64,000 nucleotides of DNA from Isoetes taiwanensis (lineage: Eukaryota; Streptophyta; Lycopodiopsida; Isoetales; Isoetaceae). Location: positions 779,501 to 843,500 of the forward strand of contig JAJEKV010000210.1 of the NCBI GenBank assembly GCA_021234155.1. The letters run 5' to 3'. A program made the translations under genes and the position numbers. The notes beneath the pieces are model-generated. The model saw only the letters and a list, made by a program, of their open reading frames with translations, made no database searches and had not been told where the DNA came from. Shown here one piece after another: positions 23,483 to 35,270 of this stretch. Each line of letters starts with the position of its first letter. Position 1 is the first letter of the stretch.

Positions 23483-26420
23483 TTATTTATGTGATAATGC
23501 TATGAGTGATGGCATATCGTTTCTTTGCCGTGGTGGCCTCTCATTCGCGCGCGAGGTCGTGGTGGTTGGTCCCTCATGGGCGATTCGCCTTGCACGCCAT
23601 CCGTGGACTCCACCGCGGGCATGTTCTTGCCGTCTATCGTAGCCGCCATGAAAGACGTGGAACCGGGGCGGCCACGCGTCTCTATAGAATCGTGATTCCG
23701 CTGCGAACCTTGGATATAATTTCACGCACATCTCCGGGTCAAGAGCATGAGCATTTTGCATAGTGGCTTTACCGATCGGCGTTCGCCATGAGCACGCGAT
23801 CCCATTGTTGTAGCAGCGGCATGAGGACGCCGACGCCGCGTTCATTATCGCGCGGTCGCGAGGCATGGGCGGAATGAATTGTCGGTTGGGAAATAGCTCA
23901 TTGTACAATGCGGGTGGCCGGGCCGGTAAGGAAATAGTCTCCCCGCTATGAGATGTTTGCACACAAAAACATGAGGGCATGGGCAAGCCGCAATATCGCA
24001 TCCTCATATGCCGAAAGTGTATCTCGGCCCCTCCGCTGGACCGGCTAGCCATAGATAACCCGACGCTGCAAAGATCTTCCAACCGGATGGCGTTGGGGTT
24101 ATCGCGGCAATGATTGGATAATGGAGTGAGCACCAAAGATGTCTCTTTGGATATGAGCTGCTATAGCGCCCAAACTCCATTTGCATGGAAGAAGAGAGGT
24201 TACGCCAACACACGAGAGAGAGTTACACCCTTTGTACTTACCAAGACTCCATCTTCTTCGCGACCGAAGTCGGGATTGTGCCTCCTACCGGCATCGTCTC
24301 CGTCCGAAAACCAATAAGATGAGACACTAGTGTGTACATCCTTATATTGACTTTGTACCGCAAGGTTTGAGTCTTCAAACTTTCCAGCAGTGACTCCACG
24401 TAGTTTGTTGTGTCGACGTTGGCGTGGTTGAACATCCGTTTGTGTCTCGCCATTTACCATCCCACGCCGCCCCATTCAACCGCCAGATCCAAGTACCTAC
24501 ATCGGGCGCAACAATGTGTTTGGCCAAGAGTTTGATGATACCACTAATCTACGCTCCGCACTCACCCTTGGATGATGTGGTTTTGTCCATAGAGAAGCTG
24601 AAATTGTGCCACCGGCATTGTAGGCGTTGGCATTTGGCTCGTCATCAACTTCGATACCGCAAGGCCACGTCTTTTCTTTAGCATCTCCCGGCGCCAGCGG
24701 CAACAATGATATTTTTGCCATCCACGCCAGATGGAACCAACATGCAAGAACATTGCCCGCAACCTATTTGCAAAACCTAGGCTATTGTTACCAATGTGTT
24801 GATACAATCAATGCACGGTCAAGATACCGCCGCCATCTTCCCAACAATGTCGGTCTTCCGACACAACCTCGGTGATAGCCCGCCTCTCACGACCGCCCAT
24901 GTCAATGGTGATTGACCTCGGTCTGATTGTGCCCATTCGCCGAAGACAAGGCGTAGCGCTATCTTGAGGGCATGTCGTTGGTGCCCTCGTCGGCCTCCAC
25001 GTTGCTGAAAGCATGTAAAACACCGGGTACCCCACACCCCCCGCAATCGGGTACAACCGCCCGCATTGGGAAACTTCCACAGATTTAGGGCTGCGAAGGT
25101 TGAATCCATGGCCCAACCACCACCGGGCGCTCCATCTTACAAGATAGCCTCCAACATCCTGTCATCTTGATGACTAGGATCCATGGTCGGTCCAACGGCT
25201 CTAAGAAGATGCGGATGGATTCGTGGCTGGTGAAAATCACCTTCCCGGAGGCTTTCCAATCGTCAATCCCGCTCTCGAGGCTTTCCCAAATCCGCACCCA
25301 AACTCCCCGCCACGAGGTGCAATGTGGATAGATAAAATGATAAAATATTTACGGTGCATATCCGTAATGACAAAGTTGAGCGAGAACTTCAAATTCATTA
25401 CTATTCCAAAACTAAGCATTCTCTTAAATCTACAACAACATCTTTGTTCCGAAAAAGAATTTTCAGTGGAGCTTACCGAGTATTCTCTGCCGGTAGGCCA
25501 ATTGCCACACGTCCTCCTGCGCCATCATGAAGCGGTATGTGACTCTCTCAACTGGGCTTACTGTCGTACGTATTTGTGGTCCTCGTGCCCTTGCGATGTC
25601 CCACGCAGCACGGGTCATTCCAATACTTCTAATCTCTAGTGCGACGGTACCGCAAGGGAGTTCAGGATGCACGGGCATGGACCAATCCTCTTGCATTGGT
25701 GAAAGGATCATGGCGGTGTGTTCGGTGCTAACGATATCCGCACCATTGCCATTATCTTTCACCGCCCGCAAACGAAACAGGCATCCCTGCGGTGGGACCG
25801 CGTCGATTTGCCTATCCCCGGGTCCCTCTCTGCGTGGTTGCCTCCATCGGTGGCGGGCATAGTCATCCACAATCCCGCCCGTTGCAGCCCTGACACGATG
25901 ATGTCCATGGACCAAACGGACACGATGAGTGGTTTGCAGCTCAATCACCCTTTGCTCGAGGAGGTCCACGGTGGTCTCCTCCGCGTAGTTGAAGTCGTTG
26001 TCCTTCATGGTGCGACCACTTTTGCATGCACACTTCCATGCATGCGATTACGTATTCCCGTGGGATGCCATGGCGCCCTTGAACCCGATTTCCCATTCCT
26101 CCGAAATCTTTTCAAACGTGGGTACGGGGACCGATGGGTGCTTCCATTCAAGTGGCCCATGGCAACCAACGGCCCCAAAACTCCACGTAAGGGACCAACT
26201 TATGAGGCCCGCCATGCCGGTACAGCCAACCGTTGGAGTCATCATCAACCGCAAACTCCTCACAATATGCGCATTATCCGGTACATCAACCCGACATGGT
26301 GCTCGATGGGTGGCCTCCTTCAGGGAGACCGGGGCAAGCAGGGATCAGCAAAGACTTATTTCGGACGGGGGGGAACATAGTGTTCTTTGTAGGCACGACC
26401 TCATCAACCCATACACGTAA
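23483..26420 (-). pseudogene. Mu-like (MULE) transposase remnant, strongly decayed
   Basis: Read on the minus strand, a basic N-terminal part lies near 25085-25300 (WKASGKVIFTSHESIRIF then RLSCKMERP). It is followed by ITIDMGGRERRAITEVV with DRHCWED (about 24860-24940), which resembles the MULE block where an Asp precedes RNAI-type residues and a C/H pair. NYVESLLESLK (about 24380-24420) resembles the TTN-x-VES helix. The 181- and 217-codon frames at 25463-26008 and 23483-24136 are parts of the same region. Frames shift repeatedly. Convergent orientation with the Ulp1-like gene suggests one composite element. This is inference from motif spacing, and the whole block could be another DDE family. 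Confidence 0.35.
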
Positions 26421-26469
26421 CTTCGTTGAGGGCATAACCACCCGAGGGGCAACATGGAGCCATTGAACT

Positions 26470-26810
26470 GGTCCGGTCGTAGGTTACGACGCGTCCGGTA
26501 CCTTCTAGGTACTTACCGTACGGGACCGGACGCGACAAGACGGGAATGGTTTTTATGAATTCGCGATCAATTTTTTTTTTTTGGAGCATTCACGTTTTTT
26601 GAGGTACAAGACGCTTTTTAAAGGTTTTTACGCTTTTTAAAGGTTTTTAAGTTTTTTCAAGGTTTTTTAAGGTATGCAGACGTTTTTATGCGGTGACGCA
26701 CCGCATCCTCCGAACTTTTAACGCACCGAATTTTTTTTTAGATGCGTTAAATTTTCGAGTACGTTAAGAGGTATCGACGTAAAAACGTAAAAACTTCAGA
26801 CGCATTTTAT
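26470..26810. repeat. Dispersed repeat, copy 1
   Basis: Shares with 34150-34530 an ordered series of words: GTAGGTTACG, ACCTTCTAGGTA, GCGATCAA plus poly-T, GAGGTACAAGACGCTTTTTA, several TTTTTAAAGG units, CGAACTTTTAACGCA, CGTTAAGAGGTATCG and ACGTAAAAAC. It is non-coding. Facing GACG/CGTC words near the two ends hint at short inverted termini. Confidence 0.65.
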
Positions 26811-27011
26811 GCGGATTCTACATCGGGTCGGGTAGAGACCGGCCAGTTCATGTACAAGTAGTTCTTGGGAATTTTGGCTGGGAGTAATTTGTGGAGCAAC
26901 CCTGACCAGCGGGTTCAATGCGTCGTCTACATTATCCATGGTGTCCTCCTCCGACATTGTGTCCTCCTCGGTGTCTAAAAGGTCATACTCACTATCATTT
27001 TCATCTGACAT
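26796..27011 (-). CDS. Small acidic ORF, unrecognised
   Basis: A 71-codon frame starting MSDENDSEYDLLDTEEDTMS, very acidic at its N terminus, then a segment with APQITPSQNSQELL. It ends inside the edge of the dispersed repeat, so it may be truncated or spliced. Composition resembles the acidic leaders of some transposon accessory proteins, but I do not recognise it. Confidence 0.25.
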   Translation of the reverse strand: MSDENDSEYDLLDTEEDTMSEEDTMDNVDDALNPLVRVAPQITPSQNSQELLVHELAGLYPTRCRIRIKCV

Positions 27012-27364
27012 CTCTCGGACCGAAGCGGTGACTACCTCTCAACCATTCTCTGCTAGCAAGCACCGCTCGCTCTAGCACCCGGCGATCTCGAATAGATATC
27101 TGAGGTACAGTAACATGAACACAAGCCTTAGTACAAACCTATAGATACATTGGGGTCTTGACAAAACACAAATATGAATTATAAAGCAACACATTATACT
27201 ACTTGTTTCCCATTCATAAAAAATATTATACATTGTTTTTGTCCATTCTGAGGACTTGACAATTGGATGCAACGACTTGCATCATTATTCGCACATCCAA
27301 CATTGTTTCATCCTTATTTGGCCGGTGAGCCATTCTACCGATCGTTCCCAGGAAGGAACGGACG

Positions 27365-27634
27365 TTAAAGCAATCGAAGCTCCCTTTCACTCATCGTTTG
27401 CTTGGCTGATTGAAAGGAGCTGGAGGAGTAGGGGGATTGATGTCCCTTAGAGGAGGAGGAGGAGGAGGAAGCGGGATTGCTTGGAGATGTCCCGGGAGGA
27501 AGAGGAGGAGGAGCATTCACGCTAGAAGGGACACAACGCGTCGCGAAGACGGTCTTCAACCGGGCGGACCATTGTAACAAGATGGGCAAGAAGAATGGCA
27601 ACAGTTTTCCACGTAAAATGACAATATCAAGCAA
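27365..27634 (-). pseudogene. Pro/Ser-rich ORF, possible transposon accessory protein fragment
   Basis: The frame contains VNAPPPLPPGTSPSNPASS followed by a Ser run and ends MSERELRLL. A GGAGGA purine run on the plus strand encodes the Ser tract. It lies between the Mu-like remnant and the Harbinger fragment. No domain is recognised. Confidence 0.2.
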
Positions 27635-27949
27635 TTTCCCGCCATTTTAGAATAAAACGTTTTAACAAAATATGGACCGTAACAAGAAAAAAATTGCCCA
27701 CCAAGCGGATAGAAACTCGCTTGAGCGGATAGACGTTGCCGCGGAGATTGGCTTCAAGATCGGACGGACTTGAACTTCGCTGGGGAGAGCGCCACCAAAA
27801 CTTCACATACAAAACTCAAGAAGGGTCGACTCTCGAAGGTATGAATATATACCGGGAGACGCTACACTCAAAGTTCAAAATATTCCTTTTCTGATTTTTG
27901 CAGCACCGGTGCGTCGAAGTTGGATTGAGCACCACAGTTGGATTTCCCT

Positions 27950-28340
27950 CCGCAAGCGATCAGTGCGGCCGAGGGGCCACGGATTCGCTGAGGGCGGGCA
28001 GGTAAACTGGCGGTGCGCCACGCCGCCAGTGCCATACGCCTACGGGCACGCCGCTGTTAGGCGAACCCGGTGGGTGGCGGGCACTTGGCCGCACCTCTGC
28101 CATCATGCACGCCACCCGAGTTAAGCACAGGCGAACCGGTGGGGTGGCGAGCCAACCGCTCACGCCATGCTGCCGAGGGTAACCCGGGTTAGGGGGTTCG
28201 GCAGGCGGAGCAGGTAATAGCTCCAAATCGCCCGGCCGCCATAGCCCGCGTCTGCGGCGAGGTTAGCTGGCCGAATCCGGTCTGAGTTCGCAGGCGATTT
28301 CTCAAGGTTAAGCAGGCGAACCGGTTGGATGGCCAACTTC
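27950..28340. repeat. GC-rich island of repeat origin
   Basis: Contains at least three variants of GTTAAGC-AGGCGAACCGGT followed by GGGTGGC (near 28062, 28120 and 28306). Frames on both strands are open by composition only. Related in wording to 19900-20345. Confidence 0.4.
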
Positions 28341-28409
28341 CTTTCGGGTGCCATTCGAAGCACCGCTTATTGCATGGAACAGGTTAGTGAAGGCATTACT
28401 TGTTGAGTT

Positions 28410-28622
28410 TGGGTCTCAAATTGTATGGAATTATTGGCATATGAAAGAGGCCCTGGATTAGATTTGATGCCTACCATGATAATGACTTTTAAGAAAAGAT
28501 TGCATGTTTCTGGAGCTACTTTTAATCACTTGTGTGAAACACTAGGGCAGTTGATGATGAGAAAAAATACTACACAGCGAAGGCTTATAAGAAATTACGA
28601 CCATCCACATGGCCATGTTTGA
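28410..28622 (+). pseudogene. PIF/Harbinger transposase N-terminal fragment
   Basis: The 65-codon frame contains FKKRLHVSGATFNHLCETLG followed by RKNTTQRRLI. This resembles the segment ahead of the DDE domain in plant Harbinger transposases (FRMSRSTFDYL-type helix then a T-x2-R-x-I turn). No catalytic domain follows, so it is a fragment. Confidence 0.45.
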
Positions 28623-28774
28623 TAACTATCTTCTTGTGGTGGTTAGCATAGTCTTCTCTGCTCCAAAGTAAAGTGGTGGTGCTTCATGGTTTTCTTGGTT
28701 CATAGTATTTTTATTAATGTCCGGTGAACCAGGAAGGTAAAAAGACTGTAAAAAGAAGAGGGATATTATTAAAA

Positions 28775-29578
28775 TGTAATAACCGTTTGCTTAAAATTAC
28801 TGGGTTTTTTTCTTAATTTTATACGGCGTAAGCATTTCTCCGTTGTTTGCGGAGCGGCGCCGCTAGTCGACTGTTTGCTCTGTTTCTTTCTCTATTTTGC
28901 TGGATTTCTTTGTTGTGCTTTGCACCAGACTTTGCAATTTCTAAAGATTGCTTCAACAGATTTCGTAAATGAGCAAAGATGGACGTTTTTAAGTTTTAAT
29001 CCGGCAAATCAAAGAAGAGATGGACGTTTTTGAAGCTTTAAACCTGTAATTGCTCTGCTTATTTGTTATTGATTCTGGTGAAAGGAACAGAGCTTTTTTC
29101 TTCTTAAAATAATCTGACCGAGAACGGATTCATCTATGGGAATGCCGCAGTCGCTCCTTTATCAAATATTTTGAAAACGAACAAGAAACTTTGGCCATCT
29201 CTGATCTGGAGGCATCTGATCTGGAGAAACTTTGGGAATGCCTTTCGCCATCTCTGATCTGGAGGCAAGCTACATTCCGCCAATGGTACGCCTCTTTTTT
29301 ATCCTCTGTTATAATTTTCTTCTATGCCGTTTGGTTTTTTAAACTAAAATCTTGCCGTTTTTGCAGTTCAATCGCAAGACATTTCAAGCAAACAAGATTG
29401 AATAAACATCTTACCCTCCAGTCTCCCATAGCTTCTCCTCCATAGCTCCAGTCTGCCATAGCTTCCCTTTCATTTGCCATAGCTTCTCCGCCATAGCCGC
29501 TTAGCTTCTCCGCCATAGCCACTTAGAGGGAATTTAGTCGCCACGTGGCAACGTATTACTGGACGTAATTTTAGCAAA
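28775..29578. mobile_element. Non-autonomous element with about 25-bp terminal inverted repeats
   Basis: GTAATAACCGTTTGCTTAAA at the left (28776 on) is inverted at the right, where the plus strand reads TTTTAGCAAACGGTTATTAC, ending near 29578. The 800-bp interior has no long ORF but includes repeated CATCTCTGATCTGGAGG and CATAGCTTCTCCGCCATAGC phrases. Confidence 0.55.
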
Positions 29579-29589
29579 CGGTTATTACG

Positions 29590-29752
29590 TCCTGTAATTC
29601 CCACCACTTGGGCATTACGCCTGTAAAGGCCTGGCGGCGCCGCCAAACTCGGCGGCGCACTCGTGGCTCCGCCACTCGTGCCCCGCCTCGTTTGGCGGAG
29701 CCGCCAGGCCTTTACAAGGCGTAATGGCCCTCGTGATGGGAATTACCTAGTA
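29590..29752. mobile_element. GC-rich hairpin MITE
   Basis: The arms start TAATTCCCACCACTTGGGCA and pair, inverted, with sequence ending GGCCCTCGTGATGGGAATTA. Pairing covers about 60 bp per arm and includes CCTGTAAAGGCCTGGCGGCG. The loop contains CTCGTGGCTCCGCCACTCGTG-like self-complementary sequence (29658-29680). It would fold into a long, very stable hairpin. Confidence 0.7.
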
Positions 29753-29833
29753 CAAAAGTAAATGTACTTTACTATGAATTTAGACTTCTTTTAGATAGTT
29801 TAAGTGTAATTTCAATAAAATACCTATTTACGC

Positions 29834-29952
29834 TTTATAGAAAGCCCTTATGGACTTCTATGTTGTGTAAAGGGCGAGGGGCGGGGCTCTTAGCGTAGTC
29901 GTATGACATGTCACCCTTACACAACGAAAGCCCACAAGGGCTTTTACATGGT
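29834..29952. mobile_element. Small hairpin MITE
   Basis: Left arm AAAGCCCTTATGGACTTCTA then TGTTGTGTAAAGGG; right arm, inverted, ends ACAACGAAAGCCCACAAGGG then CTTTT. The arms are about 35 bp and the GC-rich loop holds GCGAGGGGCGGGGC. Non-coding. Confidence 0.65.
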
Positions 29953-30507
29953 ATATATAATCTAATCAACATGAAAGACATGGTAACGAACTGGTCCCTT
30001 CAACAAGTTTTGATCTTCCCATATAAGCTCATATCCATGACTTTCTAATCTGCATCAGAACAGCAAGGGGTTATCATTTTATTTTGCTTGTTTTATTTTG
30101 GTTTCTAATACAAATCAAAACTAGCAAAAAGGCGCAACAACAGGCTTGGGTAGTTTTAAGCATTGGGTGCAATTTTGCATTCAATTGGGTTAAATATTGG
30201 GGAAAATCTACAGAAGAAGATATGCAATAGATGTATTATCTAGTAAAATGAATACTCGATCTAGGCATCTATATATATATATTCAAGGTTGGATCAAAAT
30301 TATCAGAAATTATATAGAATATGCAGTTGTATAGGCACGTGGATGTTGATTTAGAAATGTCTTGTTTTTTTAACATTTGATATTATAATTGTTGATGTTA
30401 GGTTCGTTGATTAACTGTGATGTTGCCCAATGGGTCTTCTAATGAGTTTTTGGCATCTTGTGTTATTTCTAAATTGATACATGTCTTCTTTGGTATCAAG
30501 TATTCTA
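29953..30507. other. Anonymous AT-rich sequence
   Basis: No supportable feature. Confidence 0.5.
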
Positions 30508-30836
30508 TTGTGGGTAAAAGCATGTTAGGGTGTACCACTTTTGGAACCTGCAAAAGTACATACACTAGGTACTTCAGAACTGGGTACTTTCTCATTTTTA
30601 TTTTCATTAAAACTAGTACAAAAGGCCAAAATAAAAGTCAAGGACGCATTAATATTCAAAGTTAAGATAAAGATAATGCTACTGGAGACCAAAATATATA
30701 TAAAAGTTCTAGAATGTACCTTTTATTGAGATATTACACAGGTACCCAATACCCAGTCCTGGGTACCTTTTTAGGTACTTTTTTTGTCACTAAATAATAC
30801 TTTTTAAGGGACACCCTAACATGCTTTTACCCTTGT
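30508..30836. mobile_element. 321-bp MITE with 22-bp TIRs and a 4-bp duplication
   Basis: The element spans 30512-30832. Its ends read GGGTAAAAGCATGTTAGGGT and the exact inverse, extended by GT. The flanks are TTGT on both sides (30508-30511 and 30833-30836), a candidate 4-bp target-site duplication. Inside are further self-complementary GGGTACC words. Frames of 62-82 codons across it are non-coding overlap. Confidence 0.7.
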
Positions 30837-33800
30837 CTAGAAGTAGCAATTTGAATTAATTGTCAAAACATGACTTTATAGTATGATTTAAGCCACTTCA
30901 TCCTCTTCCCCAAGGAATGATAGCTACATATGGGCATTGATGCAGGGGATCCGGTGCAATTTCTATGTTTTAAATTTGGACCAGTGAATGTACATTGCAT
31001 TGTGTGGTTTTGATGGAGGAGTTATGTAGGTGATGTTGTTTTAATGGTTTTGTTTCGGGTAGTTAATGCTTGATTTGAATTCTAGAATTTGGAGTTCGCA
31101 GACAATGAATGCATGAAAGTGAAGTTACATTTATTGCGTCATGTGAATGAAGAACCATGTGAAATAGATAGTGGAATCATCGGATCCTTAGAAACATATG
31201 AAACAGTGTATGAAGAATCCAAATAGAAGAAAAAGAAGGGGAGAGGGGGTTGCAAAAGAACTTAGGAACTGTCAATTGTTTTGCATGTCACCTTTGTTCA
31301 GGATATGAAGGAAGAACTCAATATTATAAATTAAAGAAGACTGCTAAGAATTTAATAGCATGAAATACATGAAAGTTGCAAGCAAAGTAAAGCTATTTAA
31401 AAATGCTTAGACATGTCCTTTGTTGCTGAATAGTTATGGGTCGAGTTTTGAGCCTAGGCTCTGTCGAAGGCAATGATTTGGAGTCTGTGGTTCAGCTCAA
31501 ACGTGCATTTACCCCGGCTTTTCGATAAGCTTTGGCGCAACGATCGAGGATCTGCCTTCATTGTAGCTAATGTGCCTCCTAATGGATAACCGAGGAATTT
31601 GTCAAGCAATGCTCCTACCATTGTGACATTAGCGTCGGTATTCCCTTCTTCTTGCATTTATGTAGATGTTTATAAATTTTAAAATAGGGATTGCTCCATT
31701 AAACAAATAAATAATGAGCAAGGCTGTTCTGAAGAATCTGGTGTCCATTTGCATACCAAGACTATACTAGTGTACCACAGACTCAGAGTTCATTTAATTA
31801 AGAACTTGTTTAAAATCTAGCAGATTATATTTATTCAACATTCGAAATTATACGTCATGTTAGAATCAACATAATTAATGATTATTCTGTTTCCACAGGG
31901 AATTATATAGTTTCCTTGGTTGACAAGAAGGCCATAATGTATTGAAGTATTGTTTTTGGATCTTCAAAACGTGGAGAAATGAGTATTACAATAACAACGT
32001 CTGACTAAGAAGTGTGTGCCAGAGCTCATAGCGAGAACAAAATAACTAGGTAACTGCCTTGAAAATTACTGTTACGAATAGAAGATGGGAATGTGTGGAA
32101 GAATCTGGTGTCCCCTTGCAAATTAAGCTCTTGTTAATATAAGCAAATCTTCATCATTTAAGTTAATGTAAAACAATGCATTTGAGAATTAAAATACAAC
32201 TACTCTTCAACATAATTAATGTTAAGTCTGTCTTCACAGAGCACTATATAGTCTATAAAAAGGCAGGTTACGCATTAGATTTTGTTTTTGCTTACTTAAG
32301 TAATGTCGAGGAATGAGTGAACTGTAACATGAGCACAGGTAAAATACTTGCTTCATAAATTTAATATATAAGCACATGCAAGCAATAATACAAGGTGCTG
32401 CGCACAGAGGGTTGCCCTCCGGTGGCCCGAAAGTGTGTTTTCATGTTTCTTGTTGTCTTTTCGTTTTCATGGTTCTTGTTTGGTCATTTCTTATGTCGGG
32501 GCTTATTAATGGTTTGAACAGGGAATTTTATTATGAATTGTACATGGACCAAGAAGAGGCTTGCAAAGCTCAGTGCCTAGACCAATTGTGATTGACAAGA
32601 TTATGTTACGTCTAAAACATATTAGCCATTCATGAATAATGCTTTATATTACTAATAAAATTGTACACGGCCTGTATGAATACATACTTCTTTTTTTCTT
32701 AGTGAATGCACACAAATGTTAAGAATAGAATACCCAATGGTAAAAAAGAACCAATTCGTGCTTTGGTAATATAACAATCCCGTTTCAAATATGCGCGTTT
32801 AAGTGCTTTGCTAATGTATTAATCCCATTTCTTTTAAGTTGGTTGGTGTCAATTAATTTTGGGTACAAAACATCAGGAAATTTAACAACATGCCAAATTC
32901 CATTGTTACGATATAATGCCATTGTTATGATAAGTTGTAAACATGCCAAATGCCATTGTTACAATATAATGCCATTGTTAGGATAAGTTGTATCCTATAC
33001 AGCAAGAAGTAGGAACTTGTGTACCACTTGAGCCTTTGCAATCAAATAACATATTACATGACCAATTGTAGCATTCAAGACATCCAATCGCAACCTTCAC
33101 ATTCATTACAAAACCAAGAACCAAGGGGGGCCAAATACCAAGAACGAAATTGAACCCACAACCTGATGGCCCATAACATTGGGATTAGACCCCTTGATCA
33201 GGAGAAATTGTAGTGAAAAATGCCAACCACTAGGGAGATAAAAAGGAAAAAATGGCTAGAGGGGACTCATACATCCACCTGCCACAAATACATGTCGACA
33301 CCCCCTAGGGCTGTTATGTAGAAACCTAACCTTGAGTACATAGGAAACCTTACTTTAAAAGTTATCACCACAATAAACGGGTGAGACAAAGCTTCAACGG
33401 GAAAATTGCAGGGTAGGTAGGCACGTGTGGGAAAAGAAAGGGAGGACGATCCGGCAAAAAGTATGAAAACCGACCAATGTCTGAATCCCTCTGATCTAGG
33501 TAAGGTTCAGAGCTAGGGGCCTTACGGTAAAATTCAATGACATCCGAACGCCATGGCCGGCCATGGCACCACTTCGGCTCCCGGTGATGCGTAACCGAGC
33601 TTCGCTATGGCGCCGCTTCCGACCACGAATCCGGCTCCATGCGGTGCATGCCTTCGAGCTCGCATGCTTATTCCGGCTTTTGCATGTGCCAATGCATGCA
33701 CGCTTTCCTATAAATCATAGATTTCCAATTTGGCTTGGATTTCCAAGAAAGAGATCACCCACCAATCTGCGGGCGATGGAGTTCTAGCTTGCATAAAAGG

Positions 33801-34140
33801 TAAAAGCACTCTTCTATTAATCATATATCGTTATGAAGATCTCTCGACTCTGCTCTCTATAAAGCGGGTAATCAACCTTTTGCGGTGAACATAAGACTCG
33901 GATTGTTTTCGCCGACAGTGAACAGGACCTTGTTGAAGAGCAATCAATCATTCTCGCTATCGTTTTGAGAGAAGTCCGGAGCTTTTCCTTGAAGTCAAGC
34001 ATCTAAGCCCAATCTAAACCATGATCACCTTGGACTCAAACAATTAATGTATCTGTAATTTTATGCTCTTGATCCTTTGGTTATTTCCTTTGAATGATTC
34101 TAATCAAGATTTCCGCTGCAGATCTTTTTTTTTTTAAATA
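30837..34140. other. Anonymous sequence
   Basis: AT-rich to about 33400, then more GC-rich with a 74-codon Arg-rich frame at 33563-33787 that I do not recognise. Near 32890-32990 a phrase containing ATGCCATTGTTA is locally repeated. The region 33780-34010 has the feel of an LTR or promoter, but I can define no ends. Confidence 0.4.
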
Positions 34141-34149
34141 CCCTGTTTG

Positions 34150-34255
34150 GTCGAGCGAGGTGTAGGTTACGCGACGTCTGCATTCACGGCACCTTCTAGG
34201 TAATTTTCACCAGATCGGATTTGGACGTCAAAGACGTCTGGAATGGTTTTATGCG

Positions 34256-34291
<36 letters not shown>

Positions 34292-34530
34292 AAGCACGTA
34301 CGTTCTTTTTTGAGGTACAAGACGCTTTTTAAAGGTTTTTTACGTTTTTTAAAGGTTTTTAAGTTTTTCAAGGTTTTTAAAGGTGCCGTGACGTTTTTAA
34401 AGGTGCGGTGCGTCTGCATTCTCCTCGAACTTTTAACGCAATTTTTTTTTAGGCACGTTAAATTTCGGGAGATGCGTTAAGAGGTATCGTGACGTAAAAA
34501 ACGTAAAAACTTAATCAGACGCATCTAAGT
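34150..34530. repeat. Dispersed repeat, copy 2
   Basis: Same orientation and word order as 26470-26810 but with a longer poly-T (34259-34290) and about 35 bp more between end words. Shared words include GAGGTACAAGACGCTTTTTA and CGTTAAGAGGTATCG. Confidence 0.65.
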
Positions 34531-34559
34531 ACCAGACTACTCTTAAATTTGAACAAAGC

Positions 34560-35165
34560 GGTTGTTTTCCTTCGATGACCATCTCTCGATCTTTCGCTAA
34601 CTTCGTTGAACTCGTTATTGAGTCCGTTTTACTTGTCGGGGATCCATGGAGCTTAAGGATTTTTCAAGATTTCACGACCCCATTCACCGTAATACCTTTC
34701 GAGCCTACTTGAATCAAATTTAGAGCAAAAAATTCCTAGAAGTCCAACAAGAATCGAGAACCGACTATAGCCCCGACTTCTCTACGCCATGGGTAGGGGT
34801 GCGGAAGGGAGGGGAGAATCCGGGCGAGGATAGAAAAAGATCTCACATGCTTACCATCTCGAGGAAGGATCTTGCGAGTAAGCGAGGCTATAATCGAAGG
34901 AAAAGTCCATCTGTTGTATCGTCTTTGGACCCCTTCGGTTTTTCGCAGTCGCCAAAATCTAGCAACTTTATAAAATCCATTGTTGAACAATTACAAGTTC
35001 TTGGAGTTCACCGCCTTTCGAATCACATGAGAGAATAGTGGCTTCCGGCCTCTTTCAAAAAGTGCTTTGCTCTCGGATTCAAGAGAAACCGGTTACCGGC
35101 TTTGCGACCTCCGCCCAACGACACTTTCGCGACACGGCATTTATTGTGCAACAAGAGGTTTTAGC
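34560..35165. other. Anonymous sequence
   Basis: Overlapping frames of 79 and 84 codons on opposite strands at 34736-35038; neither is recognisable. Confidence 0.4.
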
Positions 35166-35270
35166 AGTCACCAGCATATCTTAGGTATATTCTCGCATAT
35201 ACCTAGGATATGCTAAAAACCCACATAAACGAGGGTTTGCCCCCCTAGGGGCAACCCAAAAATGGACTTT
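35060..35270. repeat. Double-hairpin module, copy 1
   Basis: Has a hairpin AGCATATCTTAGGTATAT / ATATACCTAGGATATGCT (35171-35212) and a second hairpin GGGTTTGCCCC-CTA-GGGGCAACCC (about 35233-35260). ACCGGTTACCGG lies upstream. The same order is found at 39110-39350. Confidence 0.55.
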
